NCBI GenBank assembly: GCA_027946365.1
Contig: JAPEUQ010000015.1
Location: 744,001 to 808,000, forward strand
Source of the DNA: Kalmusia sp. IMI 367209
Taxonomy: Eukaryota; Ascomycota; Dothideomycetes; Pleosporales; Didymosphaeriaceae
Direction: 5' to 3'
DNA: 64,000 nucleotides
Within the stretch, counting starts at the first letter, position 1. Every line of letters starts with the position of its first letter. The translations under genes were made by a program, and so were the position numbers. This document shows positions 1-11,424 of this stretch, one piece after another. The notes beneath the pieces were generated by a model. That model made no database searches. It saw only the letters and a program-made list of their open reading frames with translations, and had not been told where the DNA came from.

Positions 1-392
1 AAACCCTAGACTATGTCCCTCACGTGCTCACCAAACCGGTCCGGAGCAGCGAAGATAGCGACACGAAGGGGGTAAAATCACATGGGCCAAACGGAGAAGA
101 CACGATCGAAGAACCCAGTAGCGCCAGCGGGAGCGGAAGCGGGCCGGACACTGTCGCTTCCCCCGCATGGCCAGGCGGATCCGACGGTACATCCCCGAAC
201 AAGGCGAATGAAGCTGTCGACGAGCGGGTGCCGTCTGCCGAGTCGCACACGAGCGGACTAGAAGGCGTAGTGAGTGGAGTGCAGCACATCTCCACGGACG
301 ACCTTCCCGATGGTAGGCCCGAAGAGGAAATGAAAGACGCTAAGGAACATGGCTTGTTCCACCTGGGCAAGAAGAAGGTGATGAGCTCATGA
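1..392 (+). CDS. 3' end of an unrecognised protein (5' truncated)
   Basis: The frame is open from base 3 to a TGA at 390-392 and has no ATG, so this is the tail of a gene that begins left of the window. The visible ~129 residues are polar and low in complexity: a Ser/Gly run (SGSGSG), then an acidic region, and a basic end (HLGKKKVMSS). No domain or membrane segment is visible. Such tails are common at the cytosolic end of fungal membrane or scaffold proteins, but I cannot name the family. It is possible that only the last exon is seen. Confidence 0.5.
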   Translation, partial: TLDYVPHVLTKPVRSSEDSDTKGVKSHGPNGEDTIEEPSSASGSGSGPDTVASPAWPGGSDGTSPNKANEAVDERVPSAESHTSGLEGVVSGVQHISTDDLPDGRPEEEMKDAKEHGLFHLGKKKVMSS

Positions 393-1727
393 GCCGATGC
401 ATCTCATATCGATACCAGCGTTTAGATAGCCAGTTATAATCATGTTCCGGGGTTTTAATGGTAGGGTACATGGTGTTGCGAAGCGGTTTCGGGAGGATTT
501 TGGTGCTTTGCCGCCATGGGTCGGCCGGTTGGGCGTATCAGGTCATCTTTGACGTGTGCTGCCATACCACTGTACTGCGCAGGAGCGTAGACAAAACGTT
601 GGGACAGCTGGGTGGCAGAAACAGGGGGAACGGTCGACTTTGTACAACTCTTGTTCGAGTATACCAAATGGTCAGCGGGCTCTTCGGCGTTGGACAGACT
701 GGCAACCATCAGGCCCTCTTCTGTACTGTTATAGGATCATGCTTCCCATGTATCGTCTGCGCTTCTGCGGGTCGTCAGCGTCGAAAGTGAGGCGAACGGT
801 GGTTTGAATGTCTTGTCAGTAAAAGCGGTGAGGGCCGCCGGCTGAAGAGGGCTAGCGCACGCGCAGGCGTAGCCAGTCAGTGGAACACACGCTCGTTTGT
901 GCTCCCACGAACTGGTCGCGTCGTGGGCCACGATGGCGGTAAGCGGTTAGGCAAAGATTCCCCGTGATCGGACTCCCGAAGCATACCGTTTGGGAATGTG
1001 GCCCAGCGAATGGGACTGACTCGAAAAGAAGGCTGTTACCATCCTATTCGTTCCGCCCGAGCATCCATGCGGCCCTGGGTTCGTTTAGCCTTGTATATTG
1101 ATGAGTATGTCCACCGTGTCGATGCATGACTGCACCGACGGTCGTGGCGCCCTGAATTCTATAAAGTGTCGATGGGGCCCTTCATCCAGACCGCGTATGA
1201 TTGATGCCTTGGGGTCCGTTCAGGCAGGTGAAGCGGCTTCCGAAGACGTATTGTCGAGCAGCCTGTCCTCCTGTCGGATAGAGCGAGTGGCGCGCTTTGG
1301 TTGCGGATAGGGTGGTGAGGCTGAGCATACCTTCCACCATAGCCATTGGTGAGACCTTCACCGGTCGTTGCAAGCTCTGGACTTCAGGCCTCATTGTCGC
1401 AATCTGTGTTGCATCAGGCCGATGAGCTCTGGTGACTACCCGTTTTTGAGCCGCTCGCCACTCTATTATTGCCGGCGCTGAGGATTCGACACAGAAGGCT
1501 AGCATCACCAGGCTGACCATCGCGGCTTGGTCCGGATTGGCTCTCTGCTACCTCCCTTGCGACGTTACGCATTTTAGGCAGTCTTTCTCAGCACATGTGC
1601 CTCACCGGCCGCGTTTACTCTACGGTCTATATAATCCACCTGTCAGAAGGCATATCGACCTCTTCGAAGTCAGCACGTTTTTCCAGGCAGCAACCTCGAC
1701 TATCCGACCACCCCTTAATACCACCAC
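393..1727. other. Spacer without a supportable gene
   Basis: This 1.3-kb stretch holds only short overlapping open frames on both strands, with no recognisable motif and no convincing splice pattern. It should contain the 3' region of the left gene and the promoter of the AAA ATPase gene. A TATATAA-like sequence near 1627 and pyrimidine-rich DNA follow it towards the ATG at 1728. Confidence 0.5.
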
Positions 1728-4700
1728 ATGAACAAACAACATTCTTCTATCAAACCCAAGAATAAAGCTCCCGACAAACAGAAGCTTTCTTCCACCGGCT
1801 CGTCATCGCCAGTCTTGATACCAACGCCCTCATCAACTGAAGATCCCGAACCTGACGGCTCCGTAATCATGGAGCCAGGAGAGTCGAGCAAGGCTGTGGG
1901 GGAGGCCGCCAACCCCGCCGGGCAAGAGACACAAACACCAACCCCACCACCCGAGGAGGCCGGTGACAAAGATGCCAAGGCTAGCCTTGCCGATACGAAG
2001 CAAAAGTCCAAGTCCGAGAGGAAATCAGGAAAAAAGAGCGACACCAGATCAGACAAGAAGGGCAAGCGTGCCGAAAAGAAGAAACAGAAAGAGGATAGTT
2101 CGGAATCAGGTAGTAGTGCTGATGACGAGAGTGATGACGAGAGTAGCGAGGATGAGCGGATTAAAAAGAAAATGAAGGCCAAATCTGCAGCGAAGAAGGC
2201 GGCTGAGAAGAAAAAGGCCAAGTCGAAGGCTAAGGAAAAGGCGAGAAAGAGGAAGAGCAAGAAGTATGAGTCGTCGAGCGAAGATTCGGAGTCTTCCGAG
2301 AGCGATAGCGACAGCGACTCTGACTCTGAAGACGAAAAGGTCGAGCGCAAGAAGAAGGCTAAGACAAAGCCAAAGAAGAAGAGTAAGTATCTGGTGTTCA
2401 CATGCAGGGCTTTCAATCTAGCCTGCTATTCAGACTGCTGCTGATACATTTAATCTAGGCAAGAAATACGCTAGCTCCAGCGAGGAAAGCTTTTCTTCCT
2501 CCTCTTCCTCTTCGTCCTCAGATAGCGACTCCGAAGCTGATCGGAAGAAGCGTAGGAAGTCGAAGGCGAAGGCCATGCTCGCCAAACGGCGAAGTAAAAA
2601 ATCCAAAGTCGTCGCTAGTGACTCTTCAGCCTCATCTAGCGACACCGAAGCAGAGAATACCGCTGCTTCCACTACAGCAACTAGTACAACATCCGCCGAT
2701 GATGCTGCCACCCAGGCTGCCAAGGTAAAAGCCGCTTTGGCGGCGCAATTACAGGCGCAGACCGCGCAGGGCAAGCAGATTGATCTCGCGGCTCTTACCA
2801 AAACATTGGAGTTGCAGAAGGAGCTTACTGAAGCATCGACGGCGACGACAACACAGCCGCAGCCGAAGAAAAACGTGTTGGAGTTTAAGCGTGTCGATCA
2901 GGTGTGGGATTCCAAGATTCGTGATTACAAGTACACTGAGAGCGTAGAAGATGTTAAAGACGAGTTTGACTGCGTCTTCACTGTGCGCAGACGCTTCGGC
3001 TGGGACAATAAGTACATCGAGACTCAGATAGACATCAAGTCAAAGGTCCTTCGCAGTGTACTCCAGAATATTTACAAAGACTGCAAGAGTGTCAGCTTGG
3101 TGGAGGATAAACCAAGCATCCACCCGCATTTGCTATTCCATTACTATAACGAGATCAAGGCGTATACAAAGAAGACGCTGAAGGCGGAATTGAAGAAAGC
3201 GAAGAACAGGAAGAGTAGGAAGGCAATCGAGCAACAGATTACGCAGTGCAAGCTTCTACTGAACTACGTCGATGAGGACTATGAAGAGACGAGGAAGCAG
3301 CTGAAGCCAATGCTTAAAGCAGGTGAATACAATTCTTTTTCTCATGTCTACAATATACATCAATAAAGTATTAGGAGGAACTTTCATTAACCCTGCTTCT
3401 AGGCACCATCACCTACAGCCTGGTTTGGGCCCTGTTCAAGCCCAACACCATCGCCTACACGCCCACGTATGGCAACAAAGATGATCCTCGCTGCTTTAAA
3501 GTCGACTACTGTTATGACACAGAAGACTGGTTCGGAAACAAGAAATGGAATATTGAAGGTCGCTATCTAGAATACGACGGCAAGGTGTTTGGCTTTGGGG
3601 ACCATTACGTGGCAATCCCCGCTTTCAGAGGTCCCAAGAAGATTACCAATTTGGGCGCATACCCGTTGAAGTTCCACAAGAATCCGGAGGCCCTCAAGGA
3701 CCAGCTTACCGAGCGAGGCAAGAAGTTTGTCGCACTTCAGGGCATGAATTATAGGTTTCATAATGGGCTGGGGTATCAGAAGATTAAGAGGACGGTGGCG
3801 AAGATCAACATCAACGGGAGGGTGATGGTTGACCCTGCAATCTTTAGGAGGCTAAATCCGAACTATCCACTGTCGTACATCAAGCAGGTATGTTAAGCCA
3901 CTGCATTGGTTTATCGCCAAAGAGACTATCCGCTAATTTTTTTTTCTTTAACATTTAGGATGAACTAGGCCAGGATGATTCTGAAGATGAAGAAGAATCT
4001 GACTGCGGTTGTTCAGGATCCGAAGCCGAGTCTGAAATTGAGGCACCTAAGAGTCGCGTTGTCATGTGGAAAGATAAAACTGGTAAAAAGCACTTGATCC
4101 GTCTCCCAGCCGGTGAGAAGAGTGAGGACATCACAGCGCAGAAACTAGATACCGTGGCAAACGACGATGACGAGATCAAGCACGTCTTCAGCGAGGAAGA
4201 GCTGCTGATCGCCTCGCCCGTCGTCCTTGGTTTCTCCTTCTCCGAGAAGATGTGGCTCGAGTTCTCGCTCTCCGGCATTGAGGAAATCAAATGGCAAGAC
4301 GAGGCATTTGAGACACTTGTGCTGCCGTCACAGATCAAGCAGAATCTCAAAGGGCTCGTGAGCTCGCACCGCTTCAACGCGGCTAAAACCATAGACGACG
4401 TCATCGTCGGCAAGGGCAAAGGTCTCAACGTCGTTCTCCATGGTCCGCCCGGCGTTGGTAAAACTCTCACCGGTGAATCCATCGCCGAATTCTTGCGCTG
4501 CCCTCTCTACGCCGTCTCTAGCGGTGAGCTCGGTACCAATGCCGCCCAGCTCGAGCGTGATCTCAACCGCATCATGGAGATCACCCACAGCTGGGGCGCC
4601 ATCCTCCTCCTCGACGAAGCCGACGTGTTTTTGGAAGCCCGTCAACCACACGATATCCACCGCAATGCGCTAGTGTCCGTGTTCCTCCGCCTGACGGAGT

Positions 4701-5276
4701 ACTACCAGGGTATTCTTTTCTTGACGACGAATCGCGTGTCGACGTTTGACGAGGCCTTCCAGAGCAGAATTCACATGGGTATTCGGTACGAGAATCTGAC
4801 GGTCAAGGCGAGAAAGAAGATCTGGATGCATTATATAGGGAAGGTGTTGGCAATGGGGAAGGAGGGAGCAAAATGTAGAGCGTTTGCGGAGAGTGATTTT
4901 GATGAACTGAGCAAGAAGATTATGAATGGGCGACAGGTATGTATATGTCATTTCTTCGTTCAGTGGCTACGGCGAGCGTGCGAGATACTGGCAGGCACAC
5001 TGTCACGCTCGCTCGGCCGACGATGTCAACGCGCACGCCGTCCTGCTCAGGCTCATGCTATCGTTCCCAAATCCACATGCTTTTGTTCAAGAATCCAGCT
5101 AATCTTTTCTTGCACAGATCAAGAACGCCGTCAAGACGAGCCAATCTATCGCTATCTCTGAAAAGGGCGTATTCGGTATGGATTACGTGAAGCGCGTGAT
5201 GGAGTCACACGAGACGTTCGAGGAGGATATGAAGGGCGGACGGGGATATCGCGATGCGATGAGGCACTACACTTGA
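1728..5276 (+). CDS. AAA-family ATPase with long charged N-terminal tail
   Basis: Five exons fit frame and splice signals: 1728-2382, 2459-3322, 3403-3887, 3959-4936, 5118-5276 (1,046 aa). Residues 1-~330 are Ser/Lys/Glu-rich and low in complexity, like SRP40-type nucleolar tails, and include several basic stretches that could act as nuclear signals. The middle (~350-800) resembles the conserved N-terminal region of fungal AAA proteins often annotated DUF7025. The ATPase core has Walker A GPPGVGKT near residue 830, Walker B LLLDEAD near 885 and a following TTNR sensor-like motif. The C-terminus is an alpha-helical lid. The domain order matches a large fungal family of unknown substrate. A nuclear or chaperone-like remodelling role is inference. 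The third intron interrupts the middle domain; the last is 181 nt, the longest in the gene. Confidence 0.9.
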
Positions 5277-5887
5277 GACTCGCTCTCTCCAGGACCCAAA
5301 AGACAGCCTAGAGCTGCCACAGCGCGCACAAGAAGCGCGCCACGCAACGACCGATGATGGCAACGACACATGAAATACGCATTACAATAGAGCGGTTGGA
5401 ATATAAATTGAATGGGCAATAGAAGTATTGTGCGGGCTATAAATTGTTTAATCTGGGACATACGTTAGGTTGGACGGGCGATGGGGGACATGTCATATAT
5501 TACGGCCGTCATGTATTATTATCATTCTCGTATGGAGCTTTAGATACTTCACTCAATGCTTATACCTGCAACATCCACCTCTTCTAAAATGCGGCCCTCT
5601 TCAAGTTATGTGATGTGACTTTGAATTGGAACCTCTTGCACGAAACGATGATGGTGAAGGTGAGAGTGAGTACCGCTGTCACGCGTGGGCAGCGCAGGCT
5701 GCTCGGGCTTCAAAGCCTTTATTTTTTTTGGCTTGTGATAACATCTTTTGGAGCCTCTGTCTGCTGTTGAACCTTCCAGAAAACCCGTTCCCAGGTGAAT
5801 AGCGCTCGAACTGGTCCCAAACAAACACCCGCGGCTGCATCACGTGCCGCTATAGCGCTAGCGACGCGCTAGTGAGAAGCCCCGCCG

Positions 5888-5896
5888 TATATAAAA
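5888..5896 (+). promoter_or_regulatory. TATA box
   Basis: TATATAAAA followed about 30-45 bases later by a CT-rich stretch (ctctcttctactctcc) is the usual core promoter look in filamentous fungi. No conserved protein follows, so the transcript is unknown. Confidence 0.45.
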
Positions 5897-6172
5897 CCCG
5901 CCTCCCTCCCGGCTCCCTCTCTTCTACTCTCCACTTTGACAAACTTCACTTTGCAGTCTGGTTCCAGTCGCACTTCGTCTGAACTTCAGTTCATCTCATC
6001 TCAACATGGCTTCAACATTTTCTTCCTTCGCTTCATGTCAACATTATGTTTACTTGCCTTGAGCAAGGACCATGTTTGGGTCGGCTCGAAGCTCGTCGAT
6101 GGTACTGTTGCTTGTCATTTATGACTCACTTGTTTCACTGACGTGCTTAGTACTTTGACTTTAAGTCAGCAT

Positions 6173-6345
6173 GTCATCACATCATGTCAACACCACGTCG
6201 ACATACCAACACCACATCATCAGGTCAACACTACATCATGTCAACACCACACCATAACAACATCGCATCGACATGTCAACATCAGTTCAGCATACCAACA
6301 TCACTGACATATCATCGACACCTCAAGTCAACATCGTATTGACAC
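6173..6345. repeat. Degenerate CAACA-rich short repeat
   Basis: About eight copies of CAACA, mostly within (a)tGTCAACAyc or acCAACAyc, are packed into some 170 bases, for example at 6187, 6209, 6223, 6239 and 6276. The longer unit catcatgtcaacaccac appears nearly intact twice (ends of lines near 6181 and 6235). The copies are not in perfect register, so this is a decayed minisatellite or a cluster of one protein-binding site. Confidence 0.55.
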
Positions 6346-7267
6346 CATCCTGCATCACTGTTGCTCATGAGCTTCGAGCACCCACCAACACCTCACTTTC
6401 TCGGTACTCACCTCGGAGGACGGCACAAGCTTGCAGGGCCGGCTGCAGAGCTTCGATCGGAAAACCGGATGGCATCGGACAGAAGCGCACCACGAGGTGT
6501 CTTCTGGGCATCAGCCAGAGCTGTTGCTTCGGGCCCGACGACCGCATGGAACGTCATGGGTGAGATGGCATGACCAGCGTGCAGCTTGGTGGAGCCTACG
6601 ATCGAATCGAACGAACCTGCACCGGCGAATAGGGTCTAGGATCTTTGTTGGCTTTGGTTGAATGGATGACGGTCAAGAGGTGGAAGGGAGTTCTGGGCTC
6701 AGGTTGTAGGCCGTGTGGAATCTGAGGGCTATATGCCTGGCCTACCTGCAACCTCTCACCCGGGACTCCCAAAGAGTTGCTGTATGATTGGTATGAGATG
6801 GTGGATGTTACCGGTGTCTGGGGTTTGGATTGATGATGGTTGCATTTGGTACCGTTCATGGTGTATGATAATCACTCGGAATGTGAGGGCTCCGGATGGG
6901 TTGTGTCTGGGTTTGGACATCAGTCATTGGACATGAATTGACAATACTTGGCCGTTTGTGCCACATGCCATCTCTATGTCGTCTTCTGTGTGCTGGTGTC
7001 GTTGACAGTTGACATGTGGAGCGCCTGGCTTGAGCGACGTCGCTACTGCGCGGCTAGCGATGTGGGCTAGCGCACCCCGGTGGCTGGATCGGCGAACTAG
7101 TGCGGTTCCCCACCCGCACGTCTGGGGAACTCAAGGCGCGCGTGCGCTGCTGGGAACAATCTCATCCGCTGGCCATCCCTCCTTATTCCCGACCGTGCAA
7201 CACTCGCCGCTTGTAATTACATCCACGATGCACAAGCCTTAGGCACGAAAGCGACGCGCGTGTGACC

Positions 7268-7303
7268 ATGCAGCCATGGACCCCGAGTCTCACCTCAAGT
7301 TAG
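7268..7303 (+). other. Overlapping upstream ORF before the regulator start
   Basis: An ATG at 7268, eight bases before the chosen start at 7276 and in another frame, opens an 11-codon reading frame that ends with TAG at 7301-7303 inside the main coding region. Both ATGs have fair context, so leaky scanning would be needed to translate the regulator. Confidence 0.4.
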
Positions 7304-9447
7304 AGCGGCCAAATGACGGTTCCCCCGCGGCGCCGCCCAAGAAGAAACAGAAGCGCAACAAGCCAACGCTGAGCTGCGAGGAATGCGTCGAGCGCAAGAC
7401 GAAGGTGAGTGCAGTTGCATGCGACGCGCACCCTGTGTGGCCTGGTCTCGGTCGCCAGCGTCGCTGTTGACCAGCCCGCTAACGCGCAGTCGCAGTGCGA
7501 CCGCGGGAGGCCTCGCTGTATTGCGTGCCTGAAGCGCCAGTCCGAGTGCAAGTACTCAGATGTCGCGAATCTCATCGCGTCCACAGAGTGAGATTCCCGG
7601 TTGTACGTCGCAGCGCGCGCCATGCTAATTGATCCATAGCGGCTCGCTGCGCAATGCCGGCCGCGCGAAGAGGGCTTCGAGCAGCAAGCCTCTGCCAGTC
7701 CTTGGCATCGAGACGCACCCGTTGCCCATTCAGGTAATCATCTGTTATTTCCGCTCTCACCTCACCATGGCCTGCCATATCGCCGCGCTTCGTTTCTACC
7801 CGCTGCGGGAGCTTATTTTGCGGCGCGGACATGGTTGACCCGACCCACAGGCTCCTCTTCCCAGTCCTATCCCTCCCACCCCAGCGCCGCGGGTCCAGTA
7901 CCGAAGTGTATCGCTGTCTTCGACGGGCTCCTCGCCTTTCCTGCTCTCCAACATCCCCTACTCGAACCACTCGGCCGCCCCTTTCTTCGGCCTCGGATCT
8001 GAGCATCCCTTCGCCAATTACTGGACCAGCCAGGGAGGCCTGCCTGAGGTGATCGGCGTCTTGCCAGCCAAAGGCCAGGCCGACATCCTGGTAGCAAAGT
8101 ACTTCGATGCCGTCGACCCGGTCTATCCGATGGTACATCGTCGAAACTTCTATGCCGATTATGACCGCTTCTGGTCTCTACCTCACACAGAAAAGCAGGC
8201 CGCCGATCCGGTCCTCGTTGCTCTCCATTTTGTCGTATATGCCATGGCAACGCAGTTCATCGTTTCACCGACAGACCTGAAGCGCTCCGAGATAGCCGAG
8301 TTCTACGTCTCCGCGTCTCAGCAGGCACTACGATTATCTTCCTACCTGAGTCGAACATCAATGCGGACTCTTCAAGCAATGGTACTGATATCCTACTTCT
8401 TGATGAATGATAACCACGCTTCAGATGCGTGGGCTTTTGGCGGTGTATTAATTCGGCAATCGTACGCTATGGGCCTTCACCGAGATCCAGACATCATCGC
8501 CCCACGATGCTCACTCAGTGACAAGCAGCAACGGAGAAAGTTGTGGCAAGCTGTTCTCTTTCAAGACACGTTTTTAACCGTGCTGCTCAAGCTACCGCCC
8601 ACCGCCACATTCTCCGACGTACGCGTCGAGTCTCTCACCGACGAGTTGGGCGACCACATGTTGAATGGCTCATCGACAAATGGTCCCTCAGTCAACCCCA
8701 TGAGCATCAGCAATATTGCTCAAGTAAAAGACATATTCCCTGAATACGAGCTATCTGATCGCCAGTATATTCGCTCCATGTGGCACATGGCGAACCTGGT
8801 CCAGCGTACTGTCTGCACACCCCGATCACTAGGGAGCCCGCTTACGAGATCCCCTGCTGGTAAAGTCAATCTCGTCAACGAGTATCGTCAGCTGTTGGAC
8901 TCCTTTCCTCCGACCCTGACTACCTCGGATGATGCATCTATACGCGAACTAGCAAATAGTAATCCGCGACTGCTGCGTCAGAATCTGTTCTTGCGGAGTA
9001 ATTACTGGCATTGTGTAATGATTATCCAAGCAGACGAGTACGAAGACGGTGGCGTATCTTGCGATATCCGAAGCGCACTTGAGGCAGCGCGCATGGCGCT
9101 ACTTGCCTTCTTTCACTTCTGGGAGTACCTACGGGTCGACGCGGGCGTGTGGTGGGTCTTCCAGCATCGTGCGTTCGAGGAAGCAGTAAGTCTCCCACTC
9201 AACCCCCCGTCATAGATCTATGGCTAACAGTCCTTAGCTCCTCATGGCTCGCATACTGGGCACTCAAGAACGGCCGCTCGACCCCGAAGGCCACGGCCTC
9301 AGTCCCTCGAGTGATCCCTTACTGACTGCCGCACGAGCAGACGCGAAGCATTGCTTGAACATTCTGGATATGGTGAGTGCGCCTGAGATGCAGAAGACGC
9401 GGACCGAGGTGCTGAGGACGGCTATGGCGGATATCAACTGGGCGTAA
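7276..9447 (+). CDS. Zn2Cys6 transcription factor (Fungal_trans type)
   Basis: Five exons: 7276-7404, 7496-7587, 7640-7733, 7851-9185, 9238-9447 (619 aa). A lysine-rich stretch (PKKKQKR) precedes a Gal4-type binuclear cluster whose six cysteines fall at 34, 37, 44, 51, 54 and 61; the second half reads CDRGRPRCIACLKRQSEC. The first intron lies exactly before the third cysteine, which fixes the acceptor at 7495. From residue ~180 (KYFDAVDPVYPMVHRRNF) the protein matches the fungal-specific transcription factor domain, with the usual segment around AWAFGGVLIRQSYAMGLHRD. It should be a nuclear DNA-binding regulator. The target is unknown; no enzyme gene lies next to it, only the small membrane-protein array downstream on the other strand. 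Confidence 0.9.
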
Positions 9448-9817
9448 GAAATCTTGTTTGATACTTTTCTTTTTGTGCAAACACCTGGGGATCTGGATGT
9501 TCAGCGTGGAGTTAGGACGGGGCGAGTCTTATCTTCGGTATATATGTACGCTATGGTAGATTTGTTGCTTATATATCTCGGTACATTAGCTTTGGCCACA
9601 CAGTATATTGGTCTGGAATTTGTTCCCTAGCATGGGTCTCAGGCCCTTTTCTTTTCATACTCGTATCTTCTTCCCGTTGCTCGTGAAGTTCTCAACTCCG
9701 TAACGTACAGTAACTTCCACCGCTCAGTGGGCCGAAGTCAACGCGAAAAGCCCGTCGTATCTCTCTGCTGGCCTGATCCTTCTCTGTGCCAACCTCCAGA
9801 GAGGGCCGCTTTGTATA
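9448..9817. other. Convergent 3' spacer
   Basis: The regulator (plus) and the first small membrane-protein gene (minus) end towards each other here. AT-rich poly(A)-signal-like DNA is present; no gene seen. Confidence 0.5.
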
Positions 9818-10079
9818 CTAACCCGCCATCTCGTACACCCTCATGCGTCTCGTTCGCCGAAGTTGTAGGAACGCAAGGAAGAGGGCTCCCAGGCCGATGA
9901 AGGTTGCCAGGATACCGAAAACATAGTTCGGGGTGGAATCATCCGACCCTGCTGCGTGCGGGTCTGAAGGAGAGCGGATAAGTGGACGATTGTACGTGTC
10001 TTCCCATCCAACTAAGAGAAAGGTAAGTTGATGGGCGGTAGCTTGAGCGTTGTAACGGATGCTACTTACATGGAGCCAT
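9818..10079 (-). CDS. Small single-span membrane protein, array copy A
   Basis: Exons 10079-10070 and 10011-9818 give 67 aa. The donor GTAAGT and acceptor CTCTTAG bound a 58-nt phase-1 intron right after ATG GCT CCA T. The protein has a short polar N-terminal half (MAPFGWEDTYNRP..), one hydrophobic segment (residues ~34-53, with the core FGILAT and LAFLQLRR), a basic stop-transfer stretch (RRTRRMR) and the end YEMAG. The same core, basic stretch and ending recur in four more same-strand loci to the right, which is the main evidence that this is a gene. By charge bias the C-terminus should be cytosolic. Function unknown. A longer open frame of 148 codons reads through the intron and is less likely. 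Confidence 0.65.
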
Positions 10080-11186
10080 TCTCGTTGGGCTTCAACCTTT
10101 TGGGCTCGTTGGGGTGGGGATATATGGTAGGTATTGGCAAGGCTTCTGGATACTATCTCTGATGTTGTTGTTGAGGTATAATATACGAAGATGTTTGAAG
10201 GGTAGAGAGCGCTATATACTAAGTGAGTACGGAGCATGATGCCACGGCGAGTCAGCGAGTCCAATCCTCTCGCTTAAGGCGATCTTCAGAGGGTGAGACG
10301 CTCCGTCCGCACCCTGACTCTGTTGGAGCAGCTTAGACGAGTCCTCCATCCTAGCGCCCTTCGGATGGACCCTGGTAATCATCGCGTATATACCAATGAG
10401 TGGGTCGATAGGGTTACACAGCACGCTGGCAGGATTGACAGACCCACTGCACCTCTCCGAACTATCTTGGAAGGAGGTCGGCCACATCGTGGGAAAGTAA
10501 CCTTGGCTCCATGCTCATTGGCTTAGGCCCGACTCGAATCCTGCTCTGGGCAGCCGTTGATGGCCCCTCGTGCGAGGTTCCCGAGCAACGGTCGGCCAGT
10601 ACCCAGCTGCAGGAGTGAAGTAAGCGCCTGTGAGCTTCCACATTCAACAAGTGCAGTGAGATAAGCGTGCGAAAGCCGTCACCTACTTGAGGTCGGCGAT
10701 ACAAGATGCCCAAATAAGGCTGAAAGACATCCCTGTCAATTTCATCCTTAGGCACATGCCTTCCTTAGGTACAATCTTACACTGTGGATAGAACTCAGCT
10801 AGCTAGAGCGCTATCCAGAGCTCTGGTTGCAAGCCTCCTGCTAAAAACCAGCCGTGGAAGTGGCGCACATGCCTTGGAACTACGTCTAGGCTACATTTAT
10901 TGAACTTCCGTGGCAATCAACACTCTCTACGAGATTCACATACGTACATCCCACAACCATTGGATAACCAATATCAGATCATGAACCTTGCAGGAGGGGT
11001 CGATTTATTTGTCCAAAGACAATGCCATTTATGATTAAGATCTCAATACTATATAAAAGCCAGCGCCGGTACTCTAGCAGTTATTTCAATTAAGCGAACC
11101 TTTCCAGCACTTCTTGCCTTCAATACCTCGAGCGCCATGGCTCGCTAAAGATTGACCTAGCGCTTGGAGAAATCAAGTCGTTCTTG
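10080..11186. other. Spacer between array copies A and B
   Basis: No convincing gene. A minus-strand open frame near 10755-10462 begins MPKDEIDRDVFQPYLG and might be an exon of a lost or unrecognised gene, but no partner exon could be joined to it. Confidence 0.35.
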
Positions 11187-11424
11187 CTAACCCGCCATCT
11201 CATATAAGGATTTCGTGGTCCTTCCCCGGCGAAATTGCAGATAGGCGAGGACAAGCGCGGCTATGGCTAGGGTCGTCGCTAAAGTCCCGAAAACGAGCTC
11301 AGAGACAGAGGCGTTCTCGGAGGTAGGCGTCGAAGGCGCCCGTGGGATATACGAACGAGCACCGGGTCGTACTGATGAAGGTATCAGTGAAAGCTACTGC
11401 GAAGGAGCAGTTGCGATGCTCACG
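11187..11424 (-). pseudogene. Small membrane protein, array copy B (start not found)
   Basis: The last exon, 11371-11187, is intact and in frame: a Pro/Ser/Thr-rich linker, the membrane segment with core FGTLATTLA..LAYLQFRR, then KSLYEMAG and a TAG stop. Its acceptor (TTCATCAG before 11371) has the same phase as in copies A, D and E. A GTGAGC donor lies at 11423, but the frame upstream of it meets TGA with no ATG. Where copy D has ATGCCAGTCC, this copy has CTGCCCAGCC, so the start codon may have been lost. It could be rescued by an unrecognised first exon. Confidence 0.5.

Larger units (their letters stand above)
5277..7267. other. Spacer with a possible non-coding or small-peptide transcript
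   Basis: Two kilobases lie between the AAA gene and the next regulator. A clear TATA box at 5888 is followed by CT-rich DNA typical of a fungal transcription start. The first ATG (6006) opens a frame of 18 codons. Using GTTTAC at 6048 as donor and CTTAG at 6150 as acceptor would extend it to about 77 codons made mostly of the CAACA repeat. The donor is weak, so a non-coding RNA or relic is equally possible. Confidence 0.3.

Noticed and set aside
1182..1520. 112-codon minus-strand frame with a signal-peptide-like start
   Set aside because: No domain, and the rest of the composition looks like chance translation.
10462..10755. Minus-strand frame starting MPKDEIDRDVFQPYLG
   Set aside because: It reads like a short exon but no partner exon or family was found.
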